A stretch of 46,334 nucleotides of DNA from Paracoccus beibuensis (GCF_026162625.1 NZ_JAOTBD010000030.1:1-46334), one strand, 5' to 3'; positions 7,284 through 15,744 are shown, counted from the stretch's first letter. Notes: a model not told the origin generated them from the sequence alone. Translations and numbers: made by a program.

Positions 7284-8965
7284 TCGGCGGCGGTCCTTTC
7301 GGAAAGGGTGATTTCGGGAAGCGGCAACCCATCCTCGGACAGGCGCGGGCGCAGACCGGAATTGCGCAGCCGGCGCAGAAGGTCGGTCAGCCCGTCCAGG
7401 TTGCGCATCCGCGGCAGGGTATCATGCGGCCCCGCGACCGGCAGATGCTGCAGCGCCTGTAGCAGAAGCCCCTGCGGCCGGGCCAGGAAATCGGTCAGCT
7501 CGTGCACCTGCACCCGCGCCTTGACCCAGACCGAGTTCAGCACCTCCAGGTGCTGAAGCTCTGCCCGCTGCAGAAGCGCCGTGACCCGGCGGATGTCGTC
7601 GAACGGCATGTCGCACTCCAGCAGCGGAAGCATCCAGGCCCCGGCGATGACGTGGATATGCGCGTTCGGATCGGTCGCGATGAACCAGTTCAGCGCCTGA
7701 TTGTCACGCGGACTGAACTGGAACACCTGCATCCGCGGCGCGATCCGGATCAGCGCGGTCAGGAACCCCCGAGGATCGTGGTCGCGCACCAGCGTGCTGG
7801 TCGAGATGGCGCCGCGTCCGACCATGGGACGGCCCGCGAATTCGACCATCTCGGGTCCCAGAAGGTGGCCGTGGACATCGGCATGGACGATGTCGGCCAG
7901 CCAGCGTTCAAAATCGGGAAAGACGTCCGAGAAGCCCTGGAAGACCGCGTAGGGCGCCGAAGTCTTGCCGTTTTCGGCATCCTTTCGCGGAAAGCGGCTC
8001 TGCATGTAGAGTCCCGGCCGCCCCAGCAGGCGCCGCCGCACCGTGCGGTTGATCAGCCGCTCGATCCTCTGGGGTTGCGGCGGGCTCAGGTCGGGCTGCG
8101 CGTGGGGCGGCCTTGGAAAGTGGTCCAGGAGGTGTCCGGCCTTGTGCCACACCTTGCGAGCCACGAAGCAGCGCGATTCTTCGAGCATCAGCGCATGGTC
8201 GTCATAAAGCTGGTAGGGCCGCCCGCCATGATCGAACGTGGCCAGCGTCAGCGAATGGCTCTCGATGCGGATCGCGTGGCGCCGGACCAGCGTCTGGAAA
8301 TAGCTTTCGTCGGGGATCCAGGTGTAGCGGAAGAATCGGTCGAACTCGGCCCGCCGGGGGTCCTGAAGGATGGCGCGCAGGGTGGTGGCGGTCATGCACC
8401 ACCATTGCGACCCCAGGTGCGGCGTCAGTCCCCTAGGCAGGCGGCGATGCACCCGCAGCTTGCGCTGCCAGTCGACCAGCCGGTCGAACAGCCACCGGCG
8501 CTTGCGCCAGTCCAGCGGAAAATAGAGCGAGAACCGCTCTTCGTTGAGCCCTCCGACGGTCCAGCCGACGTCATGGGCGCTGACGCTTTCGATGTGATCG
8601 CGGTCAGGGTCCTGCGCCAGATAGGCGACCAGGTCGCGGACTGGCCGCAGGGGCAGGCAGGCGCCCGATGCCAAATAGACATGCGTCACGTCGGGAAAGC
8701 TGTCCAGAAGCGCCTCCGCTGCGTCCTGCGTGGCGCGCACGAGGCTGAACCGGCCCCAGTCGCAGCCGTGGCGCGGCGACCAGACGATGGCGGGCAGGTC
8801 GGCCAGGGCTGCCTTCATTCGTTCGGTGGCGGGCCCAGAAACCTTGGCATCGACATGGATGGCGACGCGCGCACCGCCCTTTGCCCACACCCGTGCCATT
8901 CGCGCGGCCATGTCCAGCTGCGCATGGCAAAGCAGCACCACCCCCAGCCGCACCTGCCCGGTCAT
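7280..8965 (-). CDS. GT14 beta-1,6-N-acetylglucosaminyltransferase-like protein with DUF5928 C-terminus
   Basis: Two-part protein of 561 residues. The N-terminal part (about 1-270) resembles core-2/I-branching and xylosyltransferase-type GT14 enzymes. It opens with VRLGVVLLCHAQ and RVAIHVDAKV and continues with HVYLASGACLPLRP, GSQWWCMT and IPDESYFQTLV. The C-terminal part (about 300-555) is the DUF5928 region seen in Rhodobacteraceae, with no known activity. The ATG at 8965 is chosen because it overlaps the upstream gene stop as ATGA and starts just before the conserved first strand; a start at 9040 would lie deep inside the neighbour. It sits between a GT2 gene and the sulfotransferase. Transfer of a GlcNAc- or xylose-type residue is inferred. 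Confidence 0.83.
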   Translation of the reverse strand: MTGQVRLGVVLLCHAQLDMAARMARVWAKGGARVAIHVDAKVSGPATERMKAALADLPAIVWSPRHGCDWGRFSLVRATQDAAEALLDSFPDVTHVYLASGACLPLRPVRDLVAYLAQDPDRDHIESVSAHDVGWTVGGLNEERFSLYFPLDWRKRRWLFDRLVDWQRKLRVHRRLPRGLTPHLGSQWWCMTATTLRAILQDPRRAEFDRFFRYTWIPDESYFQTLVRRHAIRIESHSLTLATFDHGGRPYQLYDDHALMLEESRCFVARKVWHKAGHLLDHFPRPPHAQPDLSPPQPQRIERLINRTVRRRLLGRPGLYMQSRFPRKDAENGKTSAPYAVFQGFSDVFPDFERWLADIVHADVHGHLLGPEMVEFAGRPMVGRGAISTSTLVRDHDPRGFLTALIRIAPRMQVFQFSPRDNQALNWFIATDPNAHIHVIAGAWMLPLLECDMPFDDIRRVTALLQRAELQHLEVLNSVWVKARVQVHELTDFLARPQGLLLQALQHLPVAGPHDTLPRMRNLDGLTDLLRRLRNSGLRPRLSEDGLPLPEITLSERTAAE

Positions 8966-9990
8966 GCCCAGTGCCCCCGAGAGATCAGCCCCAGATCCTC
9001 GAGCTGGCGCCAGTCCTGGTATTCCCTCGATTCGCTGCACCAGAGGTTCGTGCCCCGCCGCAGACCGGCGTGATAGGCCTGATATTCCTTGCTGTTGGCA
9101 TAGTGCTGCCGGCGGTCCAGCTCTTCGGCCGACTTGTCGGCGAAGGTCGACAGGAACTTGGCATGCAGCAGGCAGCCCGACACCCGCTCGCCGCCGTTCT
9201 CGTCATAGACGAGGTTCAGGTGGCGCGGCAGCAGCATGTGGGTGGAACTGACATAGGCATAGCGCCGGTCCCACTTGACCAGGGGGATCTTGTTCAGCGC
9301 CGGCCCCGACAGCGGGTCGGCGGCAAAGAAGGTGCGCGTCCGTGGGCCGCCCTGGATCCACAGGTTGCCAAAGAAGGGGTTCTTGCGGATCGTGTAATTC
9401 GCTGGATCGAACCAGCGCGCGATCAAGAACGGGTCGACGCCCTCGGAATACGGCTGGTCCTCGATGTTGCCGCGCGGGTACATGTCCAGCAGCATCGCCG
9501 GAAAGCTGCGGCGACCCGAGGTGTCCAGCCAGTCGGTCAGCGCAGGCAGCGGCCGGGTGTCGCAATGGGGATAGATCAGGAATTCGTCCGCGTCGACGGT
9601 CAGGCACCAGTGACCGCAGCCGTATCTCATCAGCAGCCGGTTCATCCAGTCCATGCCGAAGCGCGACCGCTTGTAGCTGGCGCCGGTCCACCACAGCGAT
9701 ACGTCGGACTGCTGCGCCAGATAATTGCCGCTGCCGTCGTCGCTGTCGTTGTTCACGACCAGGAAGTGATCGACCCCCATCTTGCGGTAATGGTCCAGGA
9801 AATGCGGCAGGCGCACCCGCTCGTTTCGCAGGGTGACGAAGGCCAGGATGTCGCCCTTGCGGATCTGCGCCGTCCTGTCCACGGTCGAACGCAGGGCGCG
9901 GCGGCGGTTGAAGGCGCGCCCGATCAGGTACTGCCTCTGGGTCCGGCGGCGCAGCCGGTCGGGGATGATGCTCCGCAGGCGGTGCTTCAT
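8962..9990 (-). CDS. Family 2 glycosyltransferase (Glyco_tranf_2_4 type), paralogue 1
   Basis: Cytosolic or membrane-associated glycosyltransferase of 342 residues from the ATG at 9990. Landmarks are ILAFVTLRNERVRLPHFLDHY, the strand FLVVNNDSDDGS and the acceptor/metal site HWCLTVDADEFLIYP (DxD type). It ends with the HAKFLS and RRQHY motifs shared with its neighbour. The first in-frame start on this frame is a TTG at 10074, but ATG 9990 is preferred because it gives an N-terminus equal in length to the paralogue at 10075-11109. That choice leaves an 84-base gap after the paralogue stop. The two genes are clearly a tandem duplication. Donor and acceptor sugars are unknown. Confidence 0.88.
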   Translation of the reverse strand: MKHRLRSIIPDRLRRRTQRQYLIGRAFNRRRALRSTVDRTAQIRKGDILAFVTLRNERVRLPHFLDHYRKMGVDHFLVVNNDSDDGSGNYLAQQSDVSLWWTGASYKRSRFGMDWMNRLLMRYGCGHWCLTVDADEFLIYPHCDTRPLPALTDWLDTSGRRSFPAMLLDMYPRGNIEDQPYSEGVDPFLIARWFDPANYTIRKNPFFGNLWIQGGPRTRTFFAADPLSGPALNKIPLVKWDRRYAYVSSTHMLLPRHLNLVYDENGGERVSGCLLHAKFLSTFADKSAEELDRRQHYANSKEYQAYHAGLRRGTNLWCSESREYQDWRQLEDLGLISRGHWA

Positions 9991-10074
9991 GCAGGCCACC
10001 CGCAGAGAAGGTTCCGGACAAGGGACGTCATGATACCAACCAATGTGCCGGGCGAACCGCGTTGGCAAGTGCAA

Positions 10075-11109
10075 TCAGCGCGTGTCCTTGTCCCGCCAGC
10101 CACCTGTGCCCATCAGGCCCAAGGCGACCAGTTGTCGCCAGCCTTCGTACCTGGCGGAACGGTCATCGCGCAGCAACGGCCCCGCCGCGACCGCCCGGTG
10201 ATAGGCGGCATAGGCCGACGGATCGGCGAAATGCTGGCGGCGGCGCAGCTCCTCGTGCGACTTGTCGACGATGCCGGGCAGAAACTTCCCGTGCAGCAAG
10301 ACCCCCGACAGCCGCGCATCCCCAGGACCGTCATAGATCCGGTTCAGCCGCGGCGGCAGGATGGAATGCGTCGAGTTCAGATAGACCTGCCGCCGGTGCC
10401 ATTTCATCAGCGGCAGCTTGTTCAGCGTCGGCGCGCGGCGCGGGGCGCCGGCGAAGAACACCCGGTCCCGCACGCCGCCTTGCACCCATAGGTTGTTTCG
10501 CGGCATCTGCCGCTGCGCCCGGTAGGGACCGGCATCGAACCAGGGCAACCGTTCGGCCAGCGACGCGCCGCCGTCCGCGTCGGCCGTCCCAAGCGGCCCC
10601 GAGGGATAGAGATCCAGCATCAGGGCGCCCAGGCCCGGCTGCCCGATCCGGTCCAGATGCGCGACAAGCTCCGGCAGCGGGCGGGTGTCGTGGAACGGAT
10701 AGACCAGCAGCTCGTCGGCATCGACGGTCAGACACCAGTGGCCGCGCCCGTAGCGCAACAGAAGCGCGCCCGCCCAATCCAGCCCGAACCGGGATGCGCG
10801 ATAGCTGTCACCACACTGCCAGAGAGACACGTCAGGCTGATCTGCCAGCAAGGTGTCAGAGCCGTCGGTGCTACCGTTATCCACCGCCAGGACATGCGCC
10901 ACCCCCAGGCGGCGGTAGTGGTCCAGAAAACCGGGCAGATGCTCGATCTCGTTTCGCAGCACCATGACCGCCAGGACGTCGTCCTTGCGGATCGCGGCGG
11001 TCCGGTCGGCGACGGGCCACAGGCGCAGGCCGGCGCGGGCGGCGCGCCAGATCAGCCGCCGGCGTTGCCAGCGCAGCCGAAAGGCTTGCCACGCCGCACC
11101 GGGCGTCAC
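10075..11109 (-). CDS. Family 2 glycosyltransferase (Glyco_tranf_2_4 type), paralogue 2
   Basis: Glycosyltransferase of 344 residues, colinear with the gene at 8962-9990. It shares VLAVMVLRNEIEHLPGFLDHY, the HVLAVDNGSTDGS strand, the DxD site HWCLTVDADELLVYP, LNKLPLMKWHRR, a HGKFLPGIVDKSHEEL segment and a C-terminal WRQLVALGL. The start codon is a GTG (1107-1109 of the 10-kb mark, i.e. 11107-11109) that overlaps the galE stop as GTGA, indicating translational coupling. UDP-galactose made by the adjacent galE is a plausible donor, but this is inference from context. The two paralogues are diverged enough to have different acceptors. Confidence 0.88.
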   Translation of the reverse strand: MTPGAAWQAFRLRWQRRRLIWRAARAGLRLWPVADRTAAIRKDDVLAVMVLRNEIEHLPGFLDHYRRLGVAHVLAVDNGSTDGSDTLLADQPDVSLWQCGDSYRASRFGLDWAGALLLRYGRGHWCLTVDADELLVYPFHDTRPLPELVAHLDRIGQPGLGALMLDLYPSGPLGTADADGGASLAERLPWFDAGPYRAQRQMPRNNLWVQGGVRDRVFFAGAPRRAPTLNKLPLMKWHRRQVYLNSTHSILPPRLNRIYDGPGDARLSGVLLHGKFLPGIVDKSHEELRRRQHFADPSAYAAYHRAVAAGPLLRDDRSARYEGWRQLVALGLMGTGGWRDKDTR

Positions 11110-12092
11110 TGGCGATAGTCACCGCTTTGATGCCACCGCCACGCATCGGCGATCATCTGCTTCATGTTGGAGCGGTCGGCGCTCCATCCCAGTTCGTCCT
11201 TGGCGCGCTGGCTGCCGCAGACCAGCTTGACGGCATCGCCACCGCGGCGCGGACCATCGACCATCGGCACCTGCCGGTTGGTGACGTGCCGGGTCGCGTC
11301 GACGACCTCTCGGACCGAAAACCCGTCGCCGGTCCCCAAACAGAAGACCCGGCTGCCCTTGTCGGCCCGCAGCCATTTGAGACCCTTCACATGCGCATCG
11401 ACAAGGTCCATCACGTGGACATAGTCGCGGATGCAGGTCCCGTCCGGCGTCGGATAATCGGTGCCGTGGATCGTCAGCGCGTCGCGCTTGCCATCCACAG
11501 CGTCCAGGATCAGCGGGATCAGGTGCGTCTCTGGTCGGTGGAACTCGCCCACCTCACCGTCGGGATCGGCACCCGCGACGTTGAAATACCGGAAGATCAC
11601 GTGGCGCAAACCGTGCGAGGCCCGGAAGTCGACCAGCATATCCTCGATCGCGCGCTTGCTGGCGCCATAGGCGTTCAGGGGCGCCTGCAAGGTGTCCTCG
11701 TCCAGCACCTCGCCGTCACGGTCGCCATAGGTCGCGCAGGTCGAGCTGAAGACGAAGTCCTTGCAGCCCGCCGCCACCGCGGCCTCGATCAGGTTCAGGG
11801 AGCCCAAGACATTGTTGCGCCAGTATCTCCCCGGCTCGGCCATCGCCTCGCCGACCTGCGACAGGGCCGCGAAGTGCAGCACCGCCACCGGCTCGTGCTC
11901 GGCAAAGGCGGCATCCAGGGCCGCGCGGTCCAACAGGTCGGCGTCGACCACGGGCCCGAACTTGACGGCGTCGCGCCAGCCGGTCGAGAAGTTGTCCAGC
12001 GTCACCGGCAGGTATCCCGCCCGCGCCAGCGCCTTACAGGCGTGCGAGCCGATATAGCCCGCGCCGCCCGTGACCAATACCTTGTCAGCCAT
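11106..12092 (-). CDS. galE: UDP-glucose 4-epimerase
   Basis: NAD-dependent short-chain epimerase (328 residues) interconverting UDP-glucose and UDP-galactose in the cytosol. The Rossmann motif GGAGYIGSH is at residues 9-17. The catalytic SSTCATYG and YGASK (Tyr-x-x-x-Lys) motifs follow, and RYFNVAGAD and DYVHVMDLVDAH are typical of bacterial GalE. Length is normal. It lies 3 bases after galU and overlaps the next glycosyltransferase by GTGA. It therefore works directly on the galU product and supplies galactosyl donors to the glycan block. The call is very confident. Confidence 0.96.
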   Translation of the reverse strand: MADKVLVTGGAGYIGSHACKALARAGYLPVTLDNFSTGWRDAVKFGPVVDADLLDRAALDAAFAEHEPVAVLHFAALSQVGEAMAEPGRYWRNNVLGSLNLIEAAVAAGCKDFVFSSTCATYGDRDGEVLDEDTLQAPLNAYGASKRAIEDMLVDFRASHGLRHVIFRYFNVAGADPDGEVGEFHRPETHLIPLILDAVDGKRDALTIHGTDYPTPDGTCIRDYVHVMDLVDAHVKGLKWLRADKGSRVFCLGTGDGFSVREVVDATRHVTNRQVPMVDGPRRGGDAVKLVCGSQRAKDELGWSADRSNMKQMIADAWRWHQSGDYRQ

Positions 12093-12095
12093 GAA

Positions 12096-12992
12096 TTATT
12101 CGGCAGCCTTCCGCATCGCCATGACCTGGTGCAGGTATTCCGAGAACTCGTCCTTCAGCTCGTCACGCTCCAACCCGAAGGCGACGGTGGCCTGCAGGAA
12201 GCCCGCTTTCGAACCGCAATCGAAACGCTGGCCGCGGAAGCGCAGGCCAAAGACGTCGCGCCCCTCCTCGATCTCTTCGGCGATGGCGTCGGTCAACTGG
12301 ATCTCTCCGCCGGCACCCTGCTTGAGCTTGTTGAGGTTCCTCATGACCGTCGGCGCAAGGATGTAGCGACCAATCACCGCGAGGTTCGACGGCTGCGTGC
12401 CGGCCTTCGGCTTTTCGACCATGCCCTTGGCGCGCACGATGGCGCCCATGTCCTCGGCCACGTCCAGGACGCCATAGGCCGAAACCTTGTCCGAGGGCAC
12501 TTCCATCGTGGCGACCATGCTGCCGCCGGTCTCGCCATAAGCCTCGATCATCTGCTGCAGGCAGGGAGGCTCGCCCTGGATGACGTCGTCGGTCAGCACG
12601 ACCGCGAAGGGCTCGTCATCCGACAGCAGGCGGCGGGCACACCAGACGGCGTGGCCCAGACCCAGGGCCTTGTGCTGGCGAATGTAGGCGATGGCGCCCG
12701 AGTCCATGTTGGTCTGGCGCAGGATGTCCAGCAGCTTGTCCTTGCCGGCCTTCTTCAGGTTCGATTCCAACTCGTGCGCGTGATCGAAATAGTCCTCGAG
12801 CGCGCCTTTGCCGCGCGAGGTCACGAAGATGAATTCCTTGATGCCCGCGGCGCGGGCCTCGTCGATGGCGTACTGGATCAGCGGCTTGTCGACCAGCGAC
12901 AGGATTTCCTTCGGGATGCTTTTGGTGGCAGGCAAGAACCGCGTCCCGAGGCCGGCGACCGGAAAGATGGCTTTTGTGACCTTGCGACCCAT
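12096..12992 (-). CDS. galU: UTP-glucose-1-phosphate uridylyltransferase
   Basis: Makes UDP-glucose from UTP and glucose 1-phosphate. The 298-residue protein starts VTKAIFPVAGLGTRFLPATK and continues KEILSLVDKPLIQYAIDEA, the nucleotide-binding signature of GalU. Further on are VLTDDVIQ and MVEKPKAGTQPSNLA, which bind the metal and substrate. It is 3 bases upstream of galE. A 174-base gap separates it from kdsB and holds a plausible promoter (13077-13105), so galU probably starts its own transcript leading the glycosyltransferase genes. The mutase at 4475-5863 could provide its glucose 1-phosphate. Confidence 0.96.
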   Translation of the reverse strand: MGRKVTKAIFPVAGLGTRFLPATKSIPKEILSLVDKPLIQYAIDEARAAGIKEFIFVTSRGKGALEDYFDHAHELESNLKKAGKDKLLDILRQTNMDSGAIAYIRQHKALGLGHAVWCARRLLSDDEPFAVVLTDDVIQGEPPCLQQMIEAYGETGGSMVATMEVPSDKVSAYGVLDVAEDMGAIVRAKGMVEKPKAGTQPSNLAVIGRYILAPTVMRNLNKLKQGAGGEIQLTDAIAEEIEEGRDVFGLRFRGQRFDCGSKAGFLQATVAFGLERDELKDEFSEYLHQVMAMRKAAE

Positions 12993-13076
12993 GACGAATA
13001 CCTCTGATGCTTCTGGCGGATCTTCCGCCCCGATTGCCGCCGATGCCTACATGCAACAGCACGAACTACAATGGAC

Positions 13077-13105
13077 AGGTTACCTTCTTGGCAGATTACC
13101 GCCAA
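13077..13105 (-). promoter_or_regulatory. Candidate sigma-70-type promoter for galU-galE and glycan genes
   Basis: On the minus strand a TTGGCG box (13100-13105) and a TAACCT box (13077-13082) are separated by 17 bases, in the relatively AT-rich gap upstream of galU. A 6-bp inverted repeat (CTTGGC / GCCAAG, 13087-13106, 8-base spacer) covers the -35 box and part of the spacer, so a regulator could occlude it. This is motif-based only. Confidence 0.4.
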
Positions 13106-13166
13106 GCGAACACTTCATCATATTATGCAAATATTCCACGACATTCCCCTCCTGCCGCAGAAGATG

Positions 13167-13967
13167 TCAGCGAAGCTTCATCTCTGTCATCATCCGCTCA
13201 AGACGCGGAACATCTTCGGGGTTGTTAAGTTCCCAGAACTGCCGGCCCCTCGCCTCGACCTCAACGCAGAGCATGTGGCGGCCGTGTTCAAGGAAACGCA
13301 GCTGCTCCAGCCCTTCCAGCTTTTCCAGGACGCCTTCCGGCCAGGACGAATATTCGGCCAGCGCGGCGGGACGATAGGCATAGACTCCGACATGGTGGAA
13401 GACGGGGCTCGGCGCATCCGGCGCCACCTCCCCCGGCACGAATGGGATCACCTCCTTCGAGAAATAAAGCGCCCGCCCGTCGCGGCCGAAGACCGCCGTC
13501 GTTCCGCCGACCCGCCCGGCACGGCGGTCGGCGATCAGGTCATCGCGCATCCGACCCGAGCAGCGCAGCACGGGCGTGGCCACCTCTGCCTGCGGATCGG
13601 CCCGAAGGCCCGCGACAAGGTCCTCGACGAACCAGGCGGGGGTCAGCGGCGCATCCCCCTGCAGGTTCACGACGATCTCGGGCGCGGTCGCCAGAGTCGC
13701 CACCGCCTCGGCGCAGCGCTCGGTGCCATTGCGGCAATCGGGGCTGGTCATCGCGACCTCGGCGCCGAAACCTTCGGCATGGTCGCGGATCGCGGCGTCG
13801 TCGGTGGCGACGATCACCCGGTCGATATCCCGGACCGACATTGCGGCGTCCCAGCTGCGGCGGATGAGGCTCCGCGCCTCTCCTCCCGCGCCGCGCAATT
13901 CGACCAGCGGCTTGCCCGGATAGCGCGTCGAGGCGAAGCGGGCCGGAATGACGATGACGACAGACAT
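13167..13967 (-). CDS. kdsB: 3-deoxy-manno-octulosonate cytidylyltransferase (CMP-Kdo synthetase)
   Basis: Activates Kdo as CMP-Kdo for lipid A core or for the Kdo linker of capsules. The 266-residue protein begins VVIVIPARFASTRYPGKPL, the CTP-binding N-terminus of KdsB. It also has IVATDD, NGTERCAEA, IVVNLQGDAP and FHHVGVYAYR followed by LEQLRFLEHG. In the NLQGDAP motif an Ala stands where many KdsB proteins have Glu. The start at 13967 overlaps the cysQ stop by one base (TGATG) and begins directly with the conserved strand; any upstream extension would run through cysQ. Location beside an ABC-2 export permease suggests surface-glycan use, but a housekeeping LPS role is equally possible. Confidence 0.9.
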   Translation of the reverse strand: MSVVIVIPARFASTRYPGKPLVELRGAGGEARSLIRRSWDAAMSVRDIDRVIVATDDAAIRDHAEGFGAEVAMTSPDCRNGTERCAEAVATLATAPEIVVNLQGDAPLTPAWFVEDLVAGLRADPQAEVATPVLRCSGRMRDDLIADRRAGRVGGTTAVFGRDGRALYFSKEVIPFVPGEVAPDAPSPVFHHVGVYAYRPAALAEYSSWPEGVLEKLEGLEQLRFLEHGRHMLCVEVEARGRQFWELNNPEDVPRLERMMTEMKLR

Positions 13968-14764
13968 CAGTCCTTCACCAGCAACACGCCGGGCGCGTAG
14001 GCGATGAAGAACGGGTTCTCGAAGCCGGGCTTGCCGTAGGCCAGCGGGCTGTGGTCGTCGAAGCGCACGACCTCTCCACCGGCGCCGCGCAGGACGGCGT
14101 CGCCCGCCGCCGTGTCCCATTCCATCGTGCGCCCCAGACGCGGATAGAGATCCGCCTCTCCGGTCGCGACAAGGCAGAACTTGAGCGAGCTGCCGGCGCT
14201 AGTCATGTCGCGCACGCCATAGCGGTCGATATAGGCGTCGGTGGCGGCGTCGCGGTGCGACTTCGATGCCACGACCATCAGCGCGCGGTTGTCGGGCATC
14301 GCGTTCACGCCGATCGGGCTGACCTCGCCGGGGCTGTCGCCGAACGGCGCCTTCTCCTCGACGGATCGGCCGTCGGCGGTGGTGTAGAAAAGCCGCTTCT
14401 TCGCGGGCGCATAGACGACACCGCGCACCGGCACGCCGTCTTCGACATAGGCGATGTTCACGGTGAAATCGCCGCGTCGCTGCACGAATTCCTTGGTGCC
14501 GTCCAGCGGATCGACGATCAGGAAGGTGCGCAGGGTCTGTCCGTGCGTCTCGGCCTGCTCCTCGGTCACCAGCGCGATGTCGGGGAACGCCTCGCGCAGC
14601 CCGGCCGAGATCAGGGCATCGGCGGCCTCGTCGGCGGCGGTGACGGGCGAATCGTCGGCCTTGCTGCGGGTCGCGAAGTCATCGGTCCCGTAGATCTCCA
14701 TGATCCGCTCGCCCGCCTGCAGGGCCAGCCGCCGCATCTCGATGGTCAAACGGTCGAATTGCAT
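13967..14764 (-). CDS. cysQ: 3'(2'),5'-bisphosphate nucleotidase
   Basis: Hydrolyses PAP (and PAPS) to AMP, relieving the inhibitory by-product of sulfotransferases and sulfate reduction. The 265-residue protein has the inositol-monophosphatase-fold metal sites. These are VTEEQAE (Glu near 67), DPLDGTKEF (residues 85-93) and, near the C-terminus, EWDTAAGDAVL. SPVTAADEAAD in the N-terminal part is typical of CysQ. A GGGAAAGGAAAG ribosome site precedes the ATG. It heads a cysQ-kdsB unit on the same strand as the sulfotransferase 7 kb downstream, which offers a functional link: the sulfotransferase makes PAP and CysQ removes it. Confidence 0.94.
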   Translation of the reverse strand: MQFDRLTIEMRRLALQAGERIMEIYGTDDFATRSKADDSPVTAADEAADALISAGLREAFPDIALVTEEQAETHGQTLRTFLIVDPLDGTKEFVQRRGDFTVNIAYVEDGVPVRGVVYAPAKKRLFYTTADGRSVEEKAPFGDSPGEVSPIGVNAMPDNRALMVVASKSHRDAATDAYIDRYGVRDMTSAGSSLKFCLVATGEADLYPRLGRTMEWDTAAGDAVLRGAGGEVVRFDDHSPLAYGKPGFENPFFIAYAPGVLLVKD

Positions 14765-14922
14765 TCACTTTCCTTTCCCTGCCACCGGACGCGGCCCGCT
14801 GGCGGATTGAACGGGGGTGCTTGCCTCCTTATGATCGCCGCAAGGTCCATCGGCAAGCGCCGGGCTGATCGCTGGCCAAAGCCTGCGGCAGTCCTGTATC
14901 CCACGCGGGAAGGCATCGCGAC

Positions 14923-15744
14923 ATGTTCAAGCAACGTCGAAACTCGAACATGCTCCAGGCGGCGGGGACGACCCTGGCGCTGATCTATCACCAGACGGTA
15001 TACAATCTGCGCAACTCGCATCGGAACGCGCTTGTCGGCCTGGGGGCCATCATCCTTCAAAGCGCCGTCATCATGGTGGTGCTGATGACGCTCTATCTGC
15101 TGATCGGCGTCAGGACCTCGCCCATCCGCGGCGACTTCATGCTCTACATCATGTCCGGCATCTTCGTTTTCATGACGCATGTCCAGACGGCGGGGGCGGT
15201 GTCCGGCAGCCACTCCATATCTGCCGGCATGGTGAAGCACGAGCCGCTGAACGCGGCCATCCTGATCTCGGGCGCCGCCTGCGCCATGCTTTACCGACAG
15301 ATGATCAGCTGCGTGGTGATCCTGTCCGTCTACCACCTCGCGTTCGAGCCGATCACCATCCACGATCCCGTCGGCGCGATGGCACTGCTGCTGCTGTCCT
15401 GGTTCAGCGGCATTGCCGTGGGCATGATCTTCCTTGGGATAAAACCCTGGTCGCCGGCGCTGTCCCGGACGTTGACGACCTTCTATTCCCGCGTGAACAT
15501 GTTCGCCTCGGGCAAGATGTTCGTGGCCAACACCCTGCCGAACTTCATGCTGCCCTGGTTCATCTGGAACCCGCTGTTCCACCTGATCGACCAGGAGCGG
15601 GGCTTCCTCTTCATCAACTACTCGCCCCACAAGACGTGGCTCCTCTATCCGCTGTGGGTGACGCTCGCGTGCTTCATGGTGGCGCTGCTGATCAACTTCA
15701 CCACCCGCAAGTACGAATCCGTCAGCTGGAGCGCGGCCCACTGA
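14923..15744 (+). CDS. ABC-2 type permease, polysaccharide-export (KpsM-like) style
   Basis: Integral membrane subunit of 273 residues with about six hydrophobic segments, the first near 38-61 and the last near 240-258. It shows the ABC-2 family layout: an N-terminal cytosolic segment with LALIYHQTVYNLR, then FMLYIMSGIFVFM, a central amphipathic stretch, and NPLFHLIDQERGFLF near the end, as in O-antigen or capsule permeases. A partner ATPase is expected, but the next gene is dnaK, so the ATPase must be elsewhere. The gene is divergent from cysQ across 158 bases. Export of the glycan built by the minus-strand block is a reasonable inference. Confidence 0.8.
   Translation: MFKQRRNSNMLQAAGTTLALIYHQTVYNLRNSHRNALVGLGAIILQSAVIMVVLMTLYLLIGVRTSPIRGDFMLYIMSGIFVFMTHVQTAGAVSGSHSISAGMVKHEPLNAAILISGAACAMLYRQMISCVVILSVYHLAFEPITIHDPVGAMALLLLSWFSGIAVGMIFLGIKPWSPALSRTLTTFYSRVNMFASGKMFVANTLPNFMLPWFIWNPLFHLIDQERGFLFINYSPHKTWLLYPLWVTLACFMVALLINFTTRKYESVSWSAAH

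Noticed and set aside
11127..13007. Antisense frame opposite galE and galU
   Set aside because: Both sense genes carry complete family motifs, whereas the antisense reading has none.
13968..14120. N-terminal extension of kdsB
   Set aside because: Arg-rich, lies inside cysQ coding sequence, and precedes the conserved N-terminal strand without family support.
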